Source: Archegozetes longisetosus
Taxonomy: Eukaryota > Arthropoda > Arachnida > Sarcoptiformes > Trhypochthoniidae
Length of the DNA: 64,000 nucleotides
Direction: 5' to 3'
Assembly (NCBI GenBank): GCA_018873245.2
Contig: JAEMBT020000005.1
Coordinates: 10,428,001-10,492,000, forward strand
Position numbers and translations under genes: made by a program
Shown here: one piece after another, positions 1-11,301 of the stretch
Layout: every line of letters begins with the position of its first letter
Position numbering within the stretch: position 1 is the first letter of the stretch
The notes under the pieces: model-generated
Databases searched by the model: none
What the model saw: only the letters and a program-made list of their open reading frames with translations
Told to the model about the DNA's origin: nothing

Positions 1-689
1 AAAAAATCTTTGGGGACTATGGGCAAAGATAGTGGAAAATTTCAAAATTTTCACTTTTTCATGAAATATATTTGTACGTATAGTACTGGTTTTGAAATTT
101 TCACATATTGTTTAGAATCAATTTTCACTCATATTTGCGTTGGTTTGGTGTTTCTATCTTGTCCCGTTTCGCTGAGATAAAGTTTTCCGCATTTTAGATT
201 ATAACACTTTAAATCTCGCGCGAGGCGCGGAATCGGGCCAAACCTTTGGTCAAACTTAATAGTTGGACATGGACTATAACTATATTGAGTTTGATCAAAA
301 TCACTCGATCGGCAAGTTTTCAGTGCTTATTCCTACCCCTCCTTTATCTAAGGTTCATCAGTCAAGAGTGTCAGCTTTGCAATGAAATATGCTGAGTTTG
401 AAACTTCTTTACATAAATATTTTCAAGCTTCCTTATTAATCTTTTCATTAATCAAAATTTTTCATTTGCAAAATATCATATTCTTTCATTTTTATTCATC
501 TAAAATTCGATTTTTCACATCTTTATTTTGTTAATGTTTTTAAAAAAAAATTGCACAAAAACAACAACAAATACGATAAAACTCAATTTTTTGCATTATA
601 AATGAGTTCAATCGGTTTTTCCCCATGTTTTAAAAAAATTATTTTATCCATTTTTGAGGGGAAGGGTCAATGTTATAATGGAATTCTCC
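1..689. other. AT-rich flank, no gene seen
   Basis: No coding pattern, RNA gene or transposon end recognised. A 10-bp perfect palindrome (CTCGCGCGAG, 215-224) is the only compact structure noticed, and it sits in a small GC-richer patch. Confidence 0.5.
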
Positions 690-1012
690 TTTGTCGTTAA
701 TTATTCGATATTGCGTGACAACTAAAAGTTTGAGTCATATTTTCAATCAATAAGAAATGACGTGAAACATTATGAGTTTCGAATACGAACATTAAATTCT
801 ATTTTTATATAAATGTAAGTAATTATTTTAAATTTGATGATCAATAAAAGACAATTAAAATATATTTCGTAACAAAGCCTTCAAATTTCTTATTCATTTA
901 GTGCTTTAATACTAATGCTTTAGTTTAGGGTACTTAATAAGTATTTTCTAGAAAACAGATAAAATTTTTATACTATTCTTGGAAATTTTAATACTGAATC
1001 CAATATCTAAAA

Positions 1013-4000
1013 ATGGAGATTATCCATGATTTTAAGGAAAGAACTGAGAAAAAATTAAATACAGAACTTATAACTTATACTAAGTTCAAAAATGGATATC
1101 TCAAAGGATGGATAGAAAATCATTTTGAAATCAAAAATGATTATAACTTGTTTTATAATCCTAAAGACTTGCTTTTCTTTATATTCATGATTCTTATTGT
1201 TATTAGGGTTGTTTCATTGTTCTCGATTGAAGAACTTGATGAAAGAATGTTATTATACTTTGGTTGTCCGTGGCATCATTTAGGTGGAAATCGTACTCAT
1301 ATGGAAATTTTATTTTTATTGTGGACAATCAATTTCATACTTTTTTACTTATTCATCAAAAGCTGTCCGTGTCAACACTATGAATGGATTGAAGTCTTTG
1401 CTACACTGGGAGGAATTCTGTGCTCAGAAAAAATCGGTATTACTTTACTATTATTCCACCATTGCATTCTATAAGTACTGAGTCACTTTTTCGGCGTAAG
1501 CCGAATACGCCGGATAATCCGTAAACAGTAGATTTTTGAAAAATTACTTTAAAGAACGTATTTCTTATTTTGAGAAACGATTGTAAAGTGTAGTCGGCAC
1601 TACTATATAATATGAACTGTAAATATAACTTAAATTTCATGAGTCGTTCATAGTAATTAGTTCAATAATAAATTAAATTGAATACAATTAAAGATTACAA
1701 TATCTATGAATTAAGGAGTAGACATAGTTTTTATGTTTTCAAGAAATAAACATTAGTCATGTAATTATTGCAATAATTGCAAAATTGAGTAGTAAAAGAG
1801 GTGTCAAACGTAAAAAGACCCCTCGAGAGTGGACAATCATTTATGAAGATCTGAAAATAGTTAAAATAAAGACAACGAAAGTTGATCAAAGGCGTAGAGA
1901 AAGAAGTTTTGTTATGCATATATTGTGAAATCGAATTTGATTATCAAAATAGTCATATACCTACTTGTTTGAAAGAACATATAAATAGTAATAAAAATCA
2001 TGAAAAGCTAAGAAATGATTTCATCAAACGACAAGAAAGTAGTAAACAATTTACTATTGAAGAAACATGTTCAATGTTCAATATGTTCAAGTTTTTGATC
2101 CTTTCAATGAGTGTTTGCAAATCAAGATTTTGAATATTATAAAAATTTATTTCTCGAAGTTTCCGAAGTGGAAGACGTAAGATCTCTTGAAAATGAGTTC
2201 TAAGAATATCTATCGGATTTAATACCTGACAATTCAGAGTTAGATGTTTTAAAGTATTGGTTAAGTGTTGAGCATAAATGTCCGAAACTATCTAAAATAG
2301 CGATTACTTTCTTATGTATTCCTTGTAGTAGTTATGATGTCAAGAGGTCTTTTAGCAAATTGAGAAACTTAAATATCTCTAAAAGAAATCACATGAACTC
2401 AGAAACACTCAAAATGCAAACGCTTTTATATTTTAATGGGGATATCGAGGAAAGACTTATTCATTATTAGTACAATTAAAATGTACTTATGTTAACACTT
2501 TTAACAAAACCAATTGTTTTAATTTTGGGTTTTTTGTGCCGAATATTGAGGCCGAATTTGGCTCTCAAGGTACACCGAAAAAGTGATTCAGTATCTGTTG
2601 GTAATCTTCCTTTATATCATATGGTGAAATTTGAGTAAGCTAATTACTTTTCGCTAGAGCTTATGAGTGGCCGACTTTGACAAAATTTAGCTAACTGTTC
2701 AAGCGTGCATTTAAACTTCAGTTAATTAAAAAATAAAATTTAGTCTTAAAAAGTCGACCGATTATACGAGTAGATGCTTCTGATTATTTTCTGAAGTTTT
2801 ATTTAATCAAACTTTTAGTTTTACACACAATTAATTAAGATTTCTAAGCATTCAGTTTACTAAACTTAAAAGTGTTGTCCAACCCATAGAGAAAGAGAAG
2901 CATCATATTTTTCATTTATCTAATGATTTCTCAAAACTTTATTACTTTTATTAGCTTGTAATTAGATTCTAGTAATCTCTAGAAAGACGAGTTTTCAAGT
3001 GAGTAGTTTGAAACTTAGTTCGATTGGAGAAAATTTTAAAATTGATTTAGGTAGGCTTAGGCTTATTACGACAACGATCCTTTAAAACTATATTTTAATT
3101 TAAATTAGCTAAAATAGAAATCTAACCTCAAGCGGGTAACTAAATGTCATTAAATTAAACGCCTCTATTCAAGCTTGAGCTCTACTTATTACTGTAATCT
3201 AGGACGAAGCCTTGTGTAAATTCTTAAGCTCAAAATATCTGAGGGTCAATCCGCACTCGAGATATGAACAGCACTACAAATATATTCTGTGGAGTGAAGG
3301 TTTGCTAAAATCAGGGCTTTGAACACTAAATTGTCTCTTGGGTACCTTTGAATGCCAGCTAACCGTTAAGTGCATCCCTAAAATAAGTCAATTAGATAGT
3401 AATAATTTCCAAACATTATTCATAAGATCTCGAAAGAATTTCATTCAAATCAATTTCACTCTGTCATTTAGGTTTCGAGTTATCATGATTTAATTTATAT
3501 TTTCAAGTTATTATCATTTAACAATTCAACAGGTATAAAAAGTCGAAAATTGGCACTCAACATCCTTAAAAGATCGAGAATTGCACTTTTCATAAGCAGT
3601 TTATCAGTTAATGGTTTGAGCACAACTTGCTTCTTATGCGTAATAATAACCTTTTTCATATATTACGACTTGTATGACTTTCTCGAATTCGGTATTCTTT
3701 GGTCCATCATATGGGGAATTTGGGTTTATTTGGCATCAATTGCTGCCTATTGGATGCCTGCATACTATTTCATAGTTTGCTATTATTTGAAAATAAGATT
3801 AAATTCGATTGAGGTCAAACTCAGAAATTTTATCTCTAGAGAAAATTCTATATCTGTCTATAAAAAATCTCAAGTAATTGAACATATTTTGAAAGAACAC
3901 AATGACTTGTTTCTGAAAATTGATTCTTATAATATATATTGGAGAAAGTATTTAACCATAACTTCTTTAATATATATCAGTTTGATTTGTTTCATGTCTT

Positions 4001-4486
4001 ATCTCGTATTCATTGAGCCGAATACATGGTTTGTTCATATGCAATATTCTATTGTATTATTTGCTCACGTTTTGTTTGTAATCATTATAATATATTCTGC
4101 ATCCACTATTTCTCATTTTAATGGAATCTTATTTCGAGATCTGAATACTGTTAATGTTAGAGCGAACTTGTCGATCGATACGAAATTAAGGGTTAGATAG
4201 AAATTGAAGTCACGATTAAAATTTTGGAGAATAATGAGAGTTGTTTTGCAGGTAATGAATTATATCGATAAAGTTGGTAATAATAAGATTGGATTCACTT
4301 TCACCAATGGCGTGTTAATTACTAGAAGAACTTTTGAATTTGTAAGTTTTTCAATTATTAAGACTTATATTTCAAACGAATCATAATTGTGAGCAAATAA
4401 TTAAATCTTTTGATATTTAATTACAGATAATCTATAATTTTAGTGTGTATTTCTTATTACTTGTGGATAACACTCGTAAAAAGTAA
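1013..4486 (+). CDS. Gustatory-receptor-like 7TM protein, copy A
   Basis: Proposed four-exon gene: 1013-1436, 3533-4191, 4252-4341, 4427-4486. The phases (1, 0, 0) close exactly into about 410 aa, the usual length of arthropod gustatory receptors (7tm_7). Exon 1 carries two hydrophobic segments on either side of a CPWHHLGGNRTH motif. Exon 2 carries four (around FISSLSVNGLSTTCF, WSIIWGIWVYLASIAAYW, LTITSLIYISLICFMSY and the YSIVL...IIIIY region). Exon 3 (KIGFTFTNGVLITRRTFEF) plus exon 4 (IIYNFSVYFLLLV) give the characteristic C-terminal block and seventh helix. Introns 2 and 3 are 60 and 85 bp. Intron 1 (2,096 bp) holds a hAT remnant. Its donor (ATCG|GTATTA) is weak but is the one that fits the phase; reading on instead meets a TAA at 1472. 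Expected role: ligand-gated cation channel in sensory-neuron membranes. Family membership is inferred from topology and the C-terminal block; no ligand can be guessed. Confidence 0.75.
1476..2593 (+). mobile_element. hAT remnant in receptor A intron 1
   Basis: The ends are inverted repeats: TACTGAGTCACTTTTTCGGC at the left and the complement of TACTGAATCACTTTTTCGGT at the right. Inside are a BED-type zinc-finger segment (C-x2-C...LKEHINSNKNH, about 1900-2030) and a hATC dimerisation segment (about 2235-2470, including LSVEHKCPKLSKIAITFL and VKRSFSKLRNL). The catalytic middle is missing, so this is an internally deleted, inactive derivative. The 8-bp flanks (TCTATAAG / TCTGTTGG) match only partly, as an old target duplication would. 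The same insertion is present in copy B, so it predates the duplication. Confidence 0.85.
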
Positions 4487-5068
4487 TTCAAATTATCCAA
4501 GAATTAAGTTCTGTAATTTTGTAAACATTATTGATCATGATTGTATCGAATTTGAAAAATATACATTCACGACGATTTATATCAATCAATAAGTTTGAAC
4601 ACCAATATTTCGACTTGAATAAATCAATAAAAATTTCAATATTTTATAATTATTAACTTTTGTGTAACTAAAAATTTAATTTTCTCCAATTTTAAAGTAT
4701 TGTCATTCAGATATTGTGTATTTTTGAAATTTTAAAGTATTAAAGTAAATGTTAAACGCATCGATAAAATTCTTAAAACTTTGCATAATAAATAAACGTA
4801 ATTATAGATTAAAGCTTGACAACCATAATAGAAGAATGAAAATCTGATTAAATAAAGCATAAAAATTATAACCTTCTGGCACTCACATATTCAAAAGATC
4901 TTCAAAAGATATTCGAAGAGTGATGTCATTGTCTTCATGACTAATAAAGTCTTGATTCCGAACACTCTTTTTCAGGCCTAAAATATTTAGATCTATTATA
5001 TCTTCAATAGATTGAGTTCTTCACTAATGAAAGCTTACCACTTCTGATTCTGCTTATAATATATTAAT

Positions 5069-6549
5069 CCTTCGTCACAATTGTGGTTTATAATGTTTCC
5101 AAAATGTGACTATAATAATCTGCCTAATATCAACAGAATGCCGTCACTTCTTGAAAATTTAGCTATTCCTCAGTCATATATCTGACTTTAAATAAAAAAA
5201 TCCTGATTAATCTAGACTTATAACTTTATTTCTAAAAATTTTTTTCTGGCAACATTTCTCTCTAAAGACAAAAATTTCGCCTAACATCGAAGAGCTTCGT
5301 GTTTACTATATGTGTCGCAGCGCTATAATGTCGCTATTAGCAATTTGGACAGCTGATGACGCTATAGCAGATAATAACTAGAAATTAATTAATTAGTTAA
5401 TTAAAACTTCAAAAGCAAGGGCTAACCTTGATTCTGATAGCACTCGGTCTAACCTGGAACAGATATAAAACATGGAAAACGTGGGGTAACATTTTACCCC
5501 ACAGTTAATATTACATTTTAGAAAGTTAAGTTGTTACGAAGGGTTAATAGTAGTTTCGTGTCATGCTATGAGAGGTTCATATTATCCAATAGGATGTTTA
5601 CAAAGAGAAAATTTCTTGATTTTTAATGAGAAGTTATCTATCGAGAAAATTTCTTAGAAATTTTATTTTTACAACACTAACCACAATTAAAATGAAATCT
5701 GCTAATTAGTAAATTATCTGTTCAGTTCATAAGTGATTAAAATATTTGAAGGTCTCAGACCTATGTGAATTATTCGAGGAATTTGTTTATATAAATAAAT
5801 GAGACATAATATCCCTTTCAAGACATAGCTTGAATTCCTGCCTTTGAAACTGATTTATTTTATTCATCTATATTTCTTTCGAAGTACTGAAACATAATTC
5901 GACTTGAATATAGAGAATTTCTTTGTTTCAATCCACGAACTCTTGTATTGCAAGCCACGATAAGTTTGAAGTTTTGGCATGATTTTCAGTTCCTATAAAA
6001 TTTTTCTTATTTTGAGAAAATCTTAAACAAATATTTATAAAGATTTTACAAAATTTGTTCAAGATTTACTAGAAAAGCAAACACTGCTTCTCAGTAAAAG
6101 TTTTTAATTGAATAGTTTTGCTCAGTGAATAAATTGAATATTTTATAAACTTTGCCAAAGCTTCTTCTTCCAACTGCTCCTACTTTGAATTTTCATTCAT
6201 TGTTTTATCGTTTACAAAATTTATTTTTCATGAGTCAAATCAGTTTTTGGGATTATTGCGAAAGAACGTAGTTGAAGTTTTAGTGGAAAATCAACTGATG
6301 AATTAGTTAATTTAATTTTTGAACTATTTAAAGATTTGATGTCAACAGTCACTTCATTTTTCAGTTCATTGACATTGTGTGAGCTCTTAATTTATGCAGA
6401 GTTATCACATTTGAATCAACAAAAGAAACTTATTCAATATTATTTGACATATTTTCGGGCTCTTCAAATTATTGTTCAAGTCTTGTTTTATTGTTTAAAA
6501 CAATTTTGTTGGGTCAGTAGCATCACTTTTCGATGGGATCACCGAAGTA
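5069..6549. other. Intergenic, nothing recognised
   Basis: No convincing gene. A short hairpin (TGGGGTAA...TTACCCCA) lies at about 5483-5502. The stretch 6300-6549, just downstream of the minus-strand RCC1 gene, is where a BTB domain would be expected for its family, but no BTB-like frame could be supported. Confidence 0.4.
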
Positions 6550-7644
6550 TCAATTTGATGTCTTAGCGGAACAGCAATTGTCGAAACAGTAAATTGTTTT
6601 GTATGTGATCTGTTCGTAATAAGCGAAAACATCAGTAAAACTCTTGAATTGCGTCTCAATAGGAGTTTTAATCACTTCTTTTCCACACTGACCCCAGATG
6701 AAAATAATTCCTTCTTCTGATAAAGCCATGGAAATGTCATAATACCAATGTGATGCGACATCAATGAACTTGTTTTCATTCTTCAACTTCAAAGGAACTT
6801 CACTTCGATCTATGATTGTTTCATCTCCGAGTTGTCCGTATTTATTCCAACCTAACACATATATCTCTCTATCACGTGATAGCAATAAACTGTGTTCGCG
6901 ACCACAACTTATTTTCTCAAAGATTTCATTAATTTCGATAAGTTTCGGTGCATTTATTAAGTCATTCTGTTTCAACTTTTTAAAACCCACTTGTCCAAAG
7001 TTATTCCAACCCCAACTGAAAACATTCCCCTTCTCTGTCAAAGCCATTGAATGATAAAAACCACATGCAATCACTTTAACTCTCTCACCATTAAATCCAT
7101 TCACATGGTATGGAATTGATACATCAACATTATTTCCATTTCCAATCTGTCCATAAAAATTCCAGCCCCACGCGTAAACTTGACCATCAGTTGTCAAAGC
7201 AAGTGAATGCGCACCACCACAATGAATATCGGTAATATTTTTATCGCTCAAATATTTATTAAATTCTGGTTTATATATTTTGCCATCATTTCTTCCAATC
7301 CCTAATACTCCATATTCATTCCAACCCCAAGAATAGACTTTTCCATCATTAGTGCGCGCAATTGTATGATAGTAACTATTTTTGAGATCAATAACTTGTT
7401 TATTACTCAAGTTTTCATTGGGAGTCAACTCCACTTCATTCGTATTACTAAAACCTAAAATTTCATCATTATTATAGCCATAAGCATAAGCTTTATCGCC
7501 ATTTGTGATAATAATTACATTGGTTTTATATGAGTAAACTTCACTAGAATAAACTTTAAAAATGAAAAAAAGTCTGATATTTTTGATGAAATCTTCTTCT
7601 AAATTCAAATCTTCGGAAATTTTGTATTTATTGATTTCGCCCAT
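6550..7644 (-). CDS. RCC1-repeat protein, RCBTB-like without BTB
   Basis: Single-exon reading frame of about 364 aa. The chosen ATG is at 7644 (MGEINKYKI), which lines up with the N-terminus expected for RCBTB1/2-type proteins. An in-frame ATG at 7686 would add 14 residues. RCC1 propeller blades recur: VYSWGWNEYGVLG, VYAWGWNFYGQIG, VFSWGWNNFGQVG, IYVLGWNKYGQLG, each preceded by a C-G-x-x-H-S-[LM] strand. The last blade contains FIWGQCGKEV, which matches the RCBTB-specific ending of the propeller (WGQCRGQ in vertebrate RCBTB). RCBTB proteins run to about 530 aa and carry C-terminal BTB domains. Here the frame stops just after the propeller and no BTB-coding sequence follows. It may be a propeller-only paralogue or one whose BTB exons decayed. 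Function is unknown; the propeller probably binds protein or chromatin. No frameshift or internal stop was seen. Confidence 0.82.
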   Translation of the reverse strand: MGEINKYKISEDLNLEEDFIKNIRLFFIFKVYSSEVYSYKTNVIIITNGDKAYAYGYNNDEILGFSNTNEVELTPNENLSNKQVIDLKNSYYHTIARTNDGKVYSWGWNEYGVLGIGRNDGKIYKPEFNKYLSDKNITDIHCGGAHSLALTTDGQVYAWGWNFYGQIGNGNNVDVSIPYHVNGFNGERVKVIACGFYHSMALTEKGNVFSWGWNNFGQVGFKKLKQNDLINAPKLIEINEIFEKISCGREHSLLLSRDREIYVLGWNKYGQLGDETIIDRSEVPLKLKNENKFIDVASHWYYDISMALSEEGIIFIWGQCGKEVIKTPIETQFKSFTDVFAYYEQITYKTIYCFDNCCSAKTSN

Positions 7645-8403
7645 TTTCAAAGTTGTACAAAAACTGCAAATTTTCTCGACTCTCATGGAAACCAATGATA
7701 AAACTTTTATAACGCAGTCAAACAAAGATAAAGATAAAATTATCTTATCTTCGTACGCTTAACAGCATAGCTGTGGCCATTATTAATTTTGAAGGATGGC
7801 CATTGAACCAACCTTCCATAGGACATTTCACAAGATCTTCTCAGCTCTTGGACTTATCATCTAATTTTTGAAGTTTAAGCCTTTCAAATTTTGCAAATAT
7901 ACTGCCACCCTTCAACCTACACACAGCCAGCTTACCCATGTCTCTCCAACTTTCCATGTTCAAGTTAAAAAAGGCTAAGAAAGCCAAACTTGCTCTCCTG
8001 ATCACCTCAATTCTGATCATTCGTTCAACAGACCATCTCAACCTGTTGAACATTCTTTTACTTTGCCTTCTTCTGAAGGGAGACGCTCCATGTGCATGTT
8101 CATCTGGCTACTGTACGCAAACTCACCCATTAGGTTTTGCGCATCGCACTTTACTCTAATTTGCTTTCCACCACGCTCACAGTCCCTTTTCAAACTTGCG
8201 GATTTACATCAACTAGAGTTCTCTATTTCTTAATTTTGAACTTTCATCAGTACCAAGAGAATAAATCGCATATTCAGTTTCACACATAGCGCCCATGAGA
8301 TACCGTAGCACATCAACAATCCAAGCCCGACAACTCAACCCCTGGCTATTCAGCCCTGAGAAACCCAGCCTTAGATCGATATTAAAAGTATAAGTACTAG
8401 TTA
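7645..8403. other. Intergenic, nothing recognised
   Basis: Short ORFs on both strands at 7841-8159 overlap each other and show no recognisable domain. I see no transposon ends. Confidence 0.35.
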
Positions 8404-8409
8404 TAACGT

Positions 8410-8490
8410 AGGGTTATAGCCAAATGAGTAGAATCGCCGTATTGAAACAGTGAAGCACGGGCTCGAGCCTTCTAGAGGAAGTAAATTTTT
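8410..8490 (+). repeat. Possible tRNA-derived SINE head
   Basis: A box A-like stretch (TAGCCAAATGAGTAGA) is followed about 30 bp later by a box B-like GGGCTCGAGCCT, the spacing of an internal RNA polymerase III promoter. It does not fold into an obvious functional tRNA. A decayed SINE is the likeliest reading, but the call is weak. Confidence 0.3.
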
Positions 8491-8899
8491 CATTATTTTT
8501 AGCTCAATTAAATTAAATTTAATAAAATTAAATATATCAATTAAATATAAATCAAATCGAATTGAGCTGGTCAAAATTTAGTTTTTGATCAGAAAAAATC
8601 AACGTGACCTACGTCTATATTCAAAATAAAATGGTACATCATAAATCGACACGTAATACACATACTGTACACAATTGACACAATACAAGATAACAACAAA
8701 AACAAAACTTTTCCATTGACTACTAATCGCTAGTGGTAAGTACAATTAGTGAATCGTACTGATATTTACTAACGAAATTATGTATAAAAGGAAGCTATAT
8801 TTCGAGAGCTTCCCAGTGGAGATTCAGAATTAAAACTATTCACTTTAAGTGAAGAATAATTTTACCTTTCTTTCGACTTTCTTGCTCTACTCGGAAAGT

Positions 8900-10910
8900 G
8901 ACCATTCGCTGCCATGACAATTGTCTGTCCAAGACCATCTGCTTGGAAACCTCTGCCCACTTCTTGTGGCAGAAAGATTCAATATTTTCAACATATATAT
9001 AAAATGCCACTTGACTTCATCAAGTGTGAAAGCGGTAAAGATCTTCTCGTAGACTATGGATTTATCTACCGCTATCGTAAAACAAACGAGAATTTGGGGA
9101 AAGTTATATGGCGATGCATCGAAGGAGACATCGATTTGAAGTGTCACAGTGGTTGTCACATAGTTAGTAGTCATATAACTAAGCGTATTGATTACAATCA
9201 TGCACCGACTCCCGTGAAAGTTGAAGCTCGTAGAGCTATCAACCAAATCAAAGATAAGGCATTGTCTTCACAAATACAGCTAAGAGTTCATCGCTCATGC
9301 TTCTTCATAACTTTCTCAGATTGTTAGTAATCAACTCCCTTCCACATCGACAATGGCTAAGAACATTCAGAGATATCGTTAAAAATAAGGTCAAACTCCA
9401 CCAAATCCAAGGAACCTACTCGATTTAGTGATAGATGCGAATTGGCCATACGCACAAACAAAGAGTGGTGATGCATTCCTTCAGTTTGACTGTGATCCAT
9501 CAGATGATCGTGTTTTGATCTTCACGACTCACAATAATCTATCAGCGATGTCCGGTTGTAATCCTTGGTATGCTGATAGTACTTTTAAAGTTGTTCCGCC
9601 TTTGTTTAGCCAACTATACACCATCCATGGATTTGACGAAAACAATGTTCTATCCTGCATTTATATACTTATGCCAAATCGGCACGAAGAAACATAAGAT
9701 CGTGTCTTCACTGCTATTAAGAATCTGAAGCCAAATTCAATTCCAGTTTCGATTATGACACTTCGAACTGGCTGCTATTAATGCCTTCAAAAGTAATTTC
9801 ACTAATTCCAACACTCGAGGATGCTTTTTTCAATTCTGCCAGTGCCTTTAGAGGAAAATTTAATCAAGACTCTGTCATGATTTTCATTAAAATATTCTAC
9901 AGATACGATATTCGATTTAAACATTAAGATGATTGCAGCTTTGGCTTTTGTTCAATCTACTGATATCAATTCTTCATGTATTGCACTTGTTAATGAACCG
10001 TTTTATATAGAAAATAAAAGCCTTCTGGTACTTCTAAGTGATTATATTGAAGACGCATGGATTAGACGTAAAAGAAGGAATCAAAGAATGACTTCTATCT
10101 TTGCCATCGAGTTATAGAATTCTAGCTAACCTCCCTAAAATAAGCAATTCTGTTTAGGGTTGGTATCGAGCTTTAAGCTTTTTACTCGATGCTCATCATT
10201 CTAAAATATGGAGTTTCATCGATAGCTTAATAAAAGACCAAGCTTGCGTCAAATGCAGGTTGAACAGTGTTTGGTAGGGTGACCACCACTGGCTTGACTC
10301 ACGACAGGAAAAAATATCAAAGGGGGACCTTTACATTTTTAAAAAGAAAAATGCCTAATTTATTAGTCATTACAAATATTGAGGTGTCAAACAATAATTT
10401 CTAATATTTAAACATTGAAGATTATTAGTCATGGTTGATTTCAAAAGTATATTTTCCCTTAGAAATGGCATCTTTCAAAGGTTATTCAAAGGTAAGAAAT
10501 ACTGGTTTATACCAGATATGTCAAGGCAGAAAAGATTAATTCAATAACTTTTGATTTTAAACCACAGGTACCCAAAACATTAAACAGAATTTCTTAATCC
10601 CTTATCATTTGTGAAATAAATTCAATGTTTGAATTTTTAAGAAATATTTTCTAAGCATATTTTTTCAAAATGAAAATTGAAAGACGGGACAACTAATTGT
10701 CCCGTCGAGAGTTTTTGGTCTGATGGGATTTTTGTTTTCATCTTTAAATAGACGGGACTGTCCCGTCGAAAACGGGATGGGTGGTCACCCTAGTGCTTGG
10801 TAGTAGTCGAATCACCACGCAAGAGGAAGAAGTATCGCAATACTGCTTCCAGTTTGAAAAAGAATGTGATAAAATACGAATCAAACCCTATCATAAAGTA
10901 TCTTAGAAAT
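8900..10910 (+). mobile_element. Decayed FLYWCH/MULE transposon
   Basis: Plus-strand frames spell out a Mutator-like element. 8990-9280 encodes a FLYWCH-type zinc-finger segment (DYGFIYRYRKTNENLGK, WRC, a later DYNHAP). 9428-9697 encodes the front of a MULE transposase domain (NPWYADSTFKVVPPLFSQLY, then LMPNRHEE). 9905-10260 encodes the region after the catalytic domain (MIAALAFVQSTDINSS, ALVNEPFYIENKSLLVLLSD). Stop codons and frame changes separate these pieces, so no transposase is made. A hAT element sits inside (10275-10792), and element-like sequence seems to resume after it. The outer boundaries are approximate; no terminal repeats were identified. Confidence 0.75.
10275..10792. mobile_element. 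Non-autonomous hAT (TAGGGTGACCACC ends)
   Basis: The 518-bp insert has terminal inverted repeats (TAGGGTGACCACC / GGTGGTCACCCTA) and 8-bp target duplications GTGTTTGG (10267-10274) and GTGCTTGG (10793-10800), which differ at one base. Near the right end it has palindromic GACGGGAC...GTCCCGTC units. It carries no transposase. The ends resemble those of the elements at 12990 and 49298. Confidence 0.85.
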
Positions 10911-11184
10911 ATCGCTCACAATCTTCCTTTTTAATAATTTTTTAATTTTCTTATATTTAAATTTTATATTTGAATTTATTCTTAGTTTCAAAGCTATTTT
11001 AAAAGATTTGTTTTAATAAAATTTGAAAGTTGCAAGTATATTTTCTTGAGTCCGAATTATCTGGGACTGAATTGCTGGAGCTGAATTGTCATTGAACCAT
11101 GAGATACTATTTGGAATGCTCTCCATCCTCTCAGGCTCTGCAACACACCCATTCTTTTCAACACCTAGGTTTCAGTACTATTAG

Positions 11185-11186
<2 letters not shown>

Positions 11187-11253
<67 letters not shown>

Positions 11254-11256
11254 GTC

Positions 11257-11300
<44 letters not shown>
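11187..11300. repeat. Compound microsatellite (TC)n-(TGTC)n
   Basis: About 60 bp of TC dinucleotides passes through TGTCTC units into about ten TGTC/CTGT tetranucleotides. Its plus-strand reading of repeated Ser-Leu is an artefact of the repeat, not a protein. Confidence 0.97.

Positions 11301-11301
<1 letters not shown>

Larger units (their letters stand above)
690..5068 (+). repeat. Segmental duplication, copy A
   Basis: This segment recurs in direct orientation at 51686-56369. Similarity starts abruptly at the TTGTCGTTAATTATTCGATA stretch and fades near the GAGTTCTTCACTAATGAAAG stretch. It covers about 320 bp of 5' flank, a whole receptor gene, a hAT remnant in intron 1 and about 580 bp of 3' flank. 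By hand alignment the 5' flank and the rear of intron 1 differ by roughly 1%, coding exon 1 by nearly 6%, and the 3' flank by roughly 10%. Confidence 0.95.

Noticed and set aside
8887..9246. Minus-strand 119-codon ORF
   Set aside because: Antisense shadow of the FLYWCH segment of the MULE remnant, which has recognisable plus-strand motifs.
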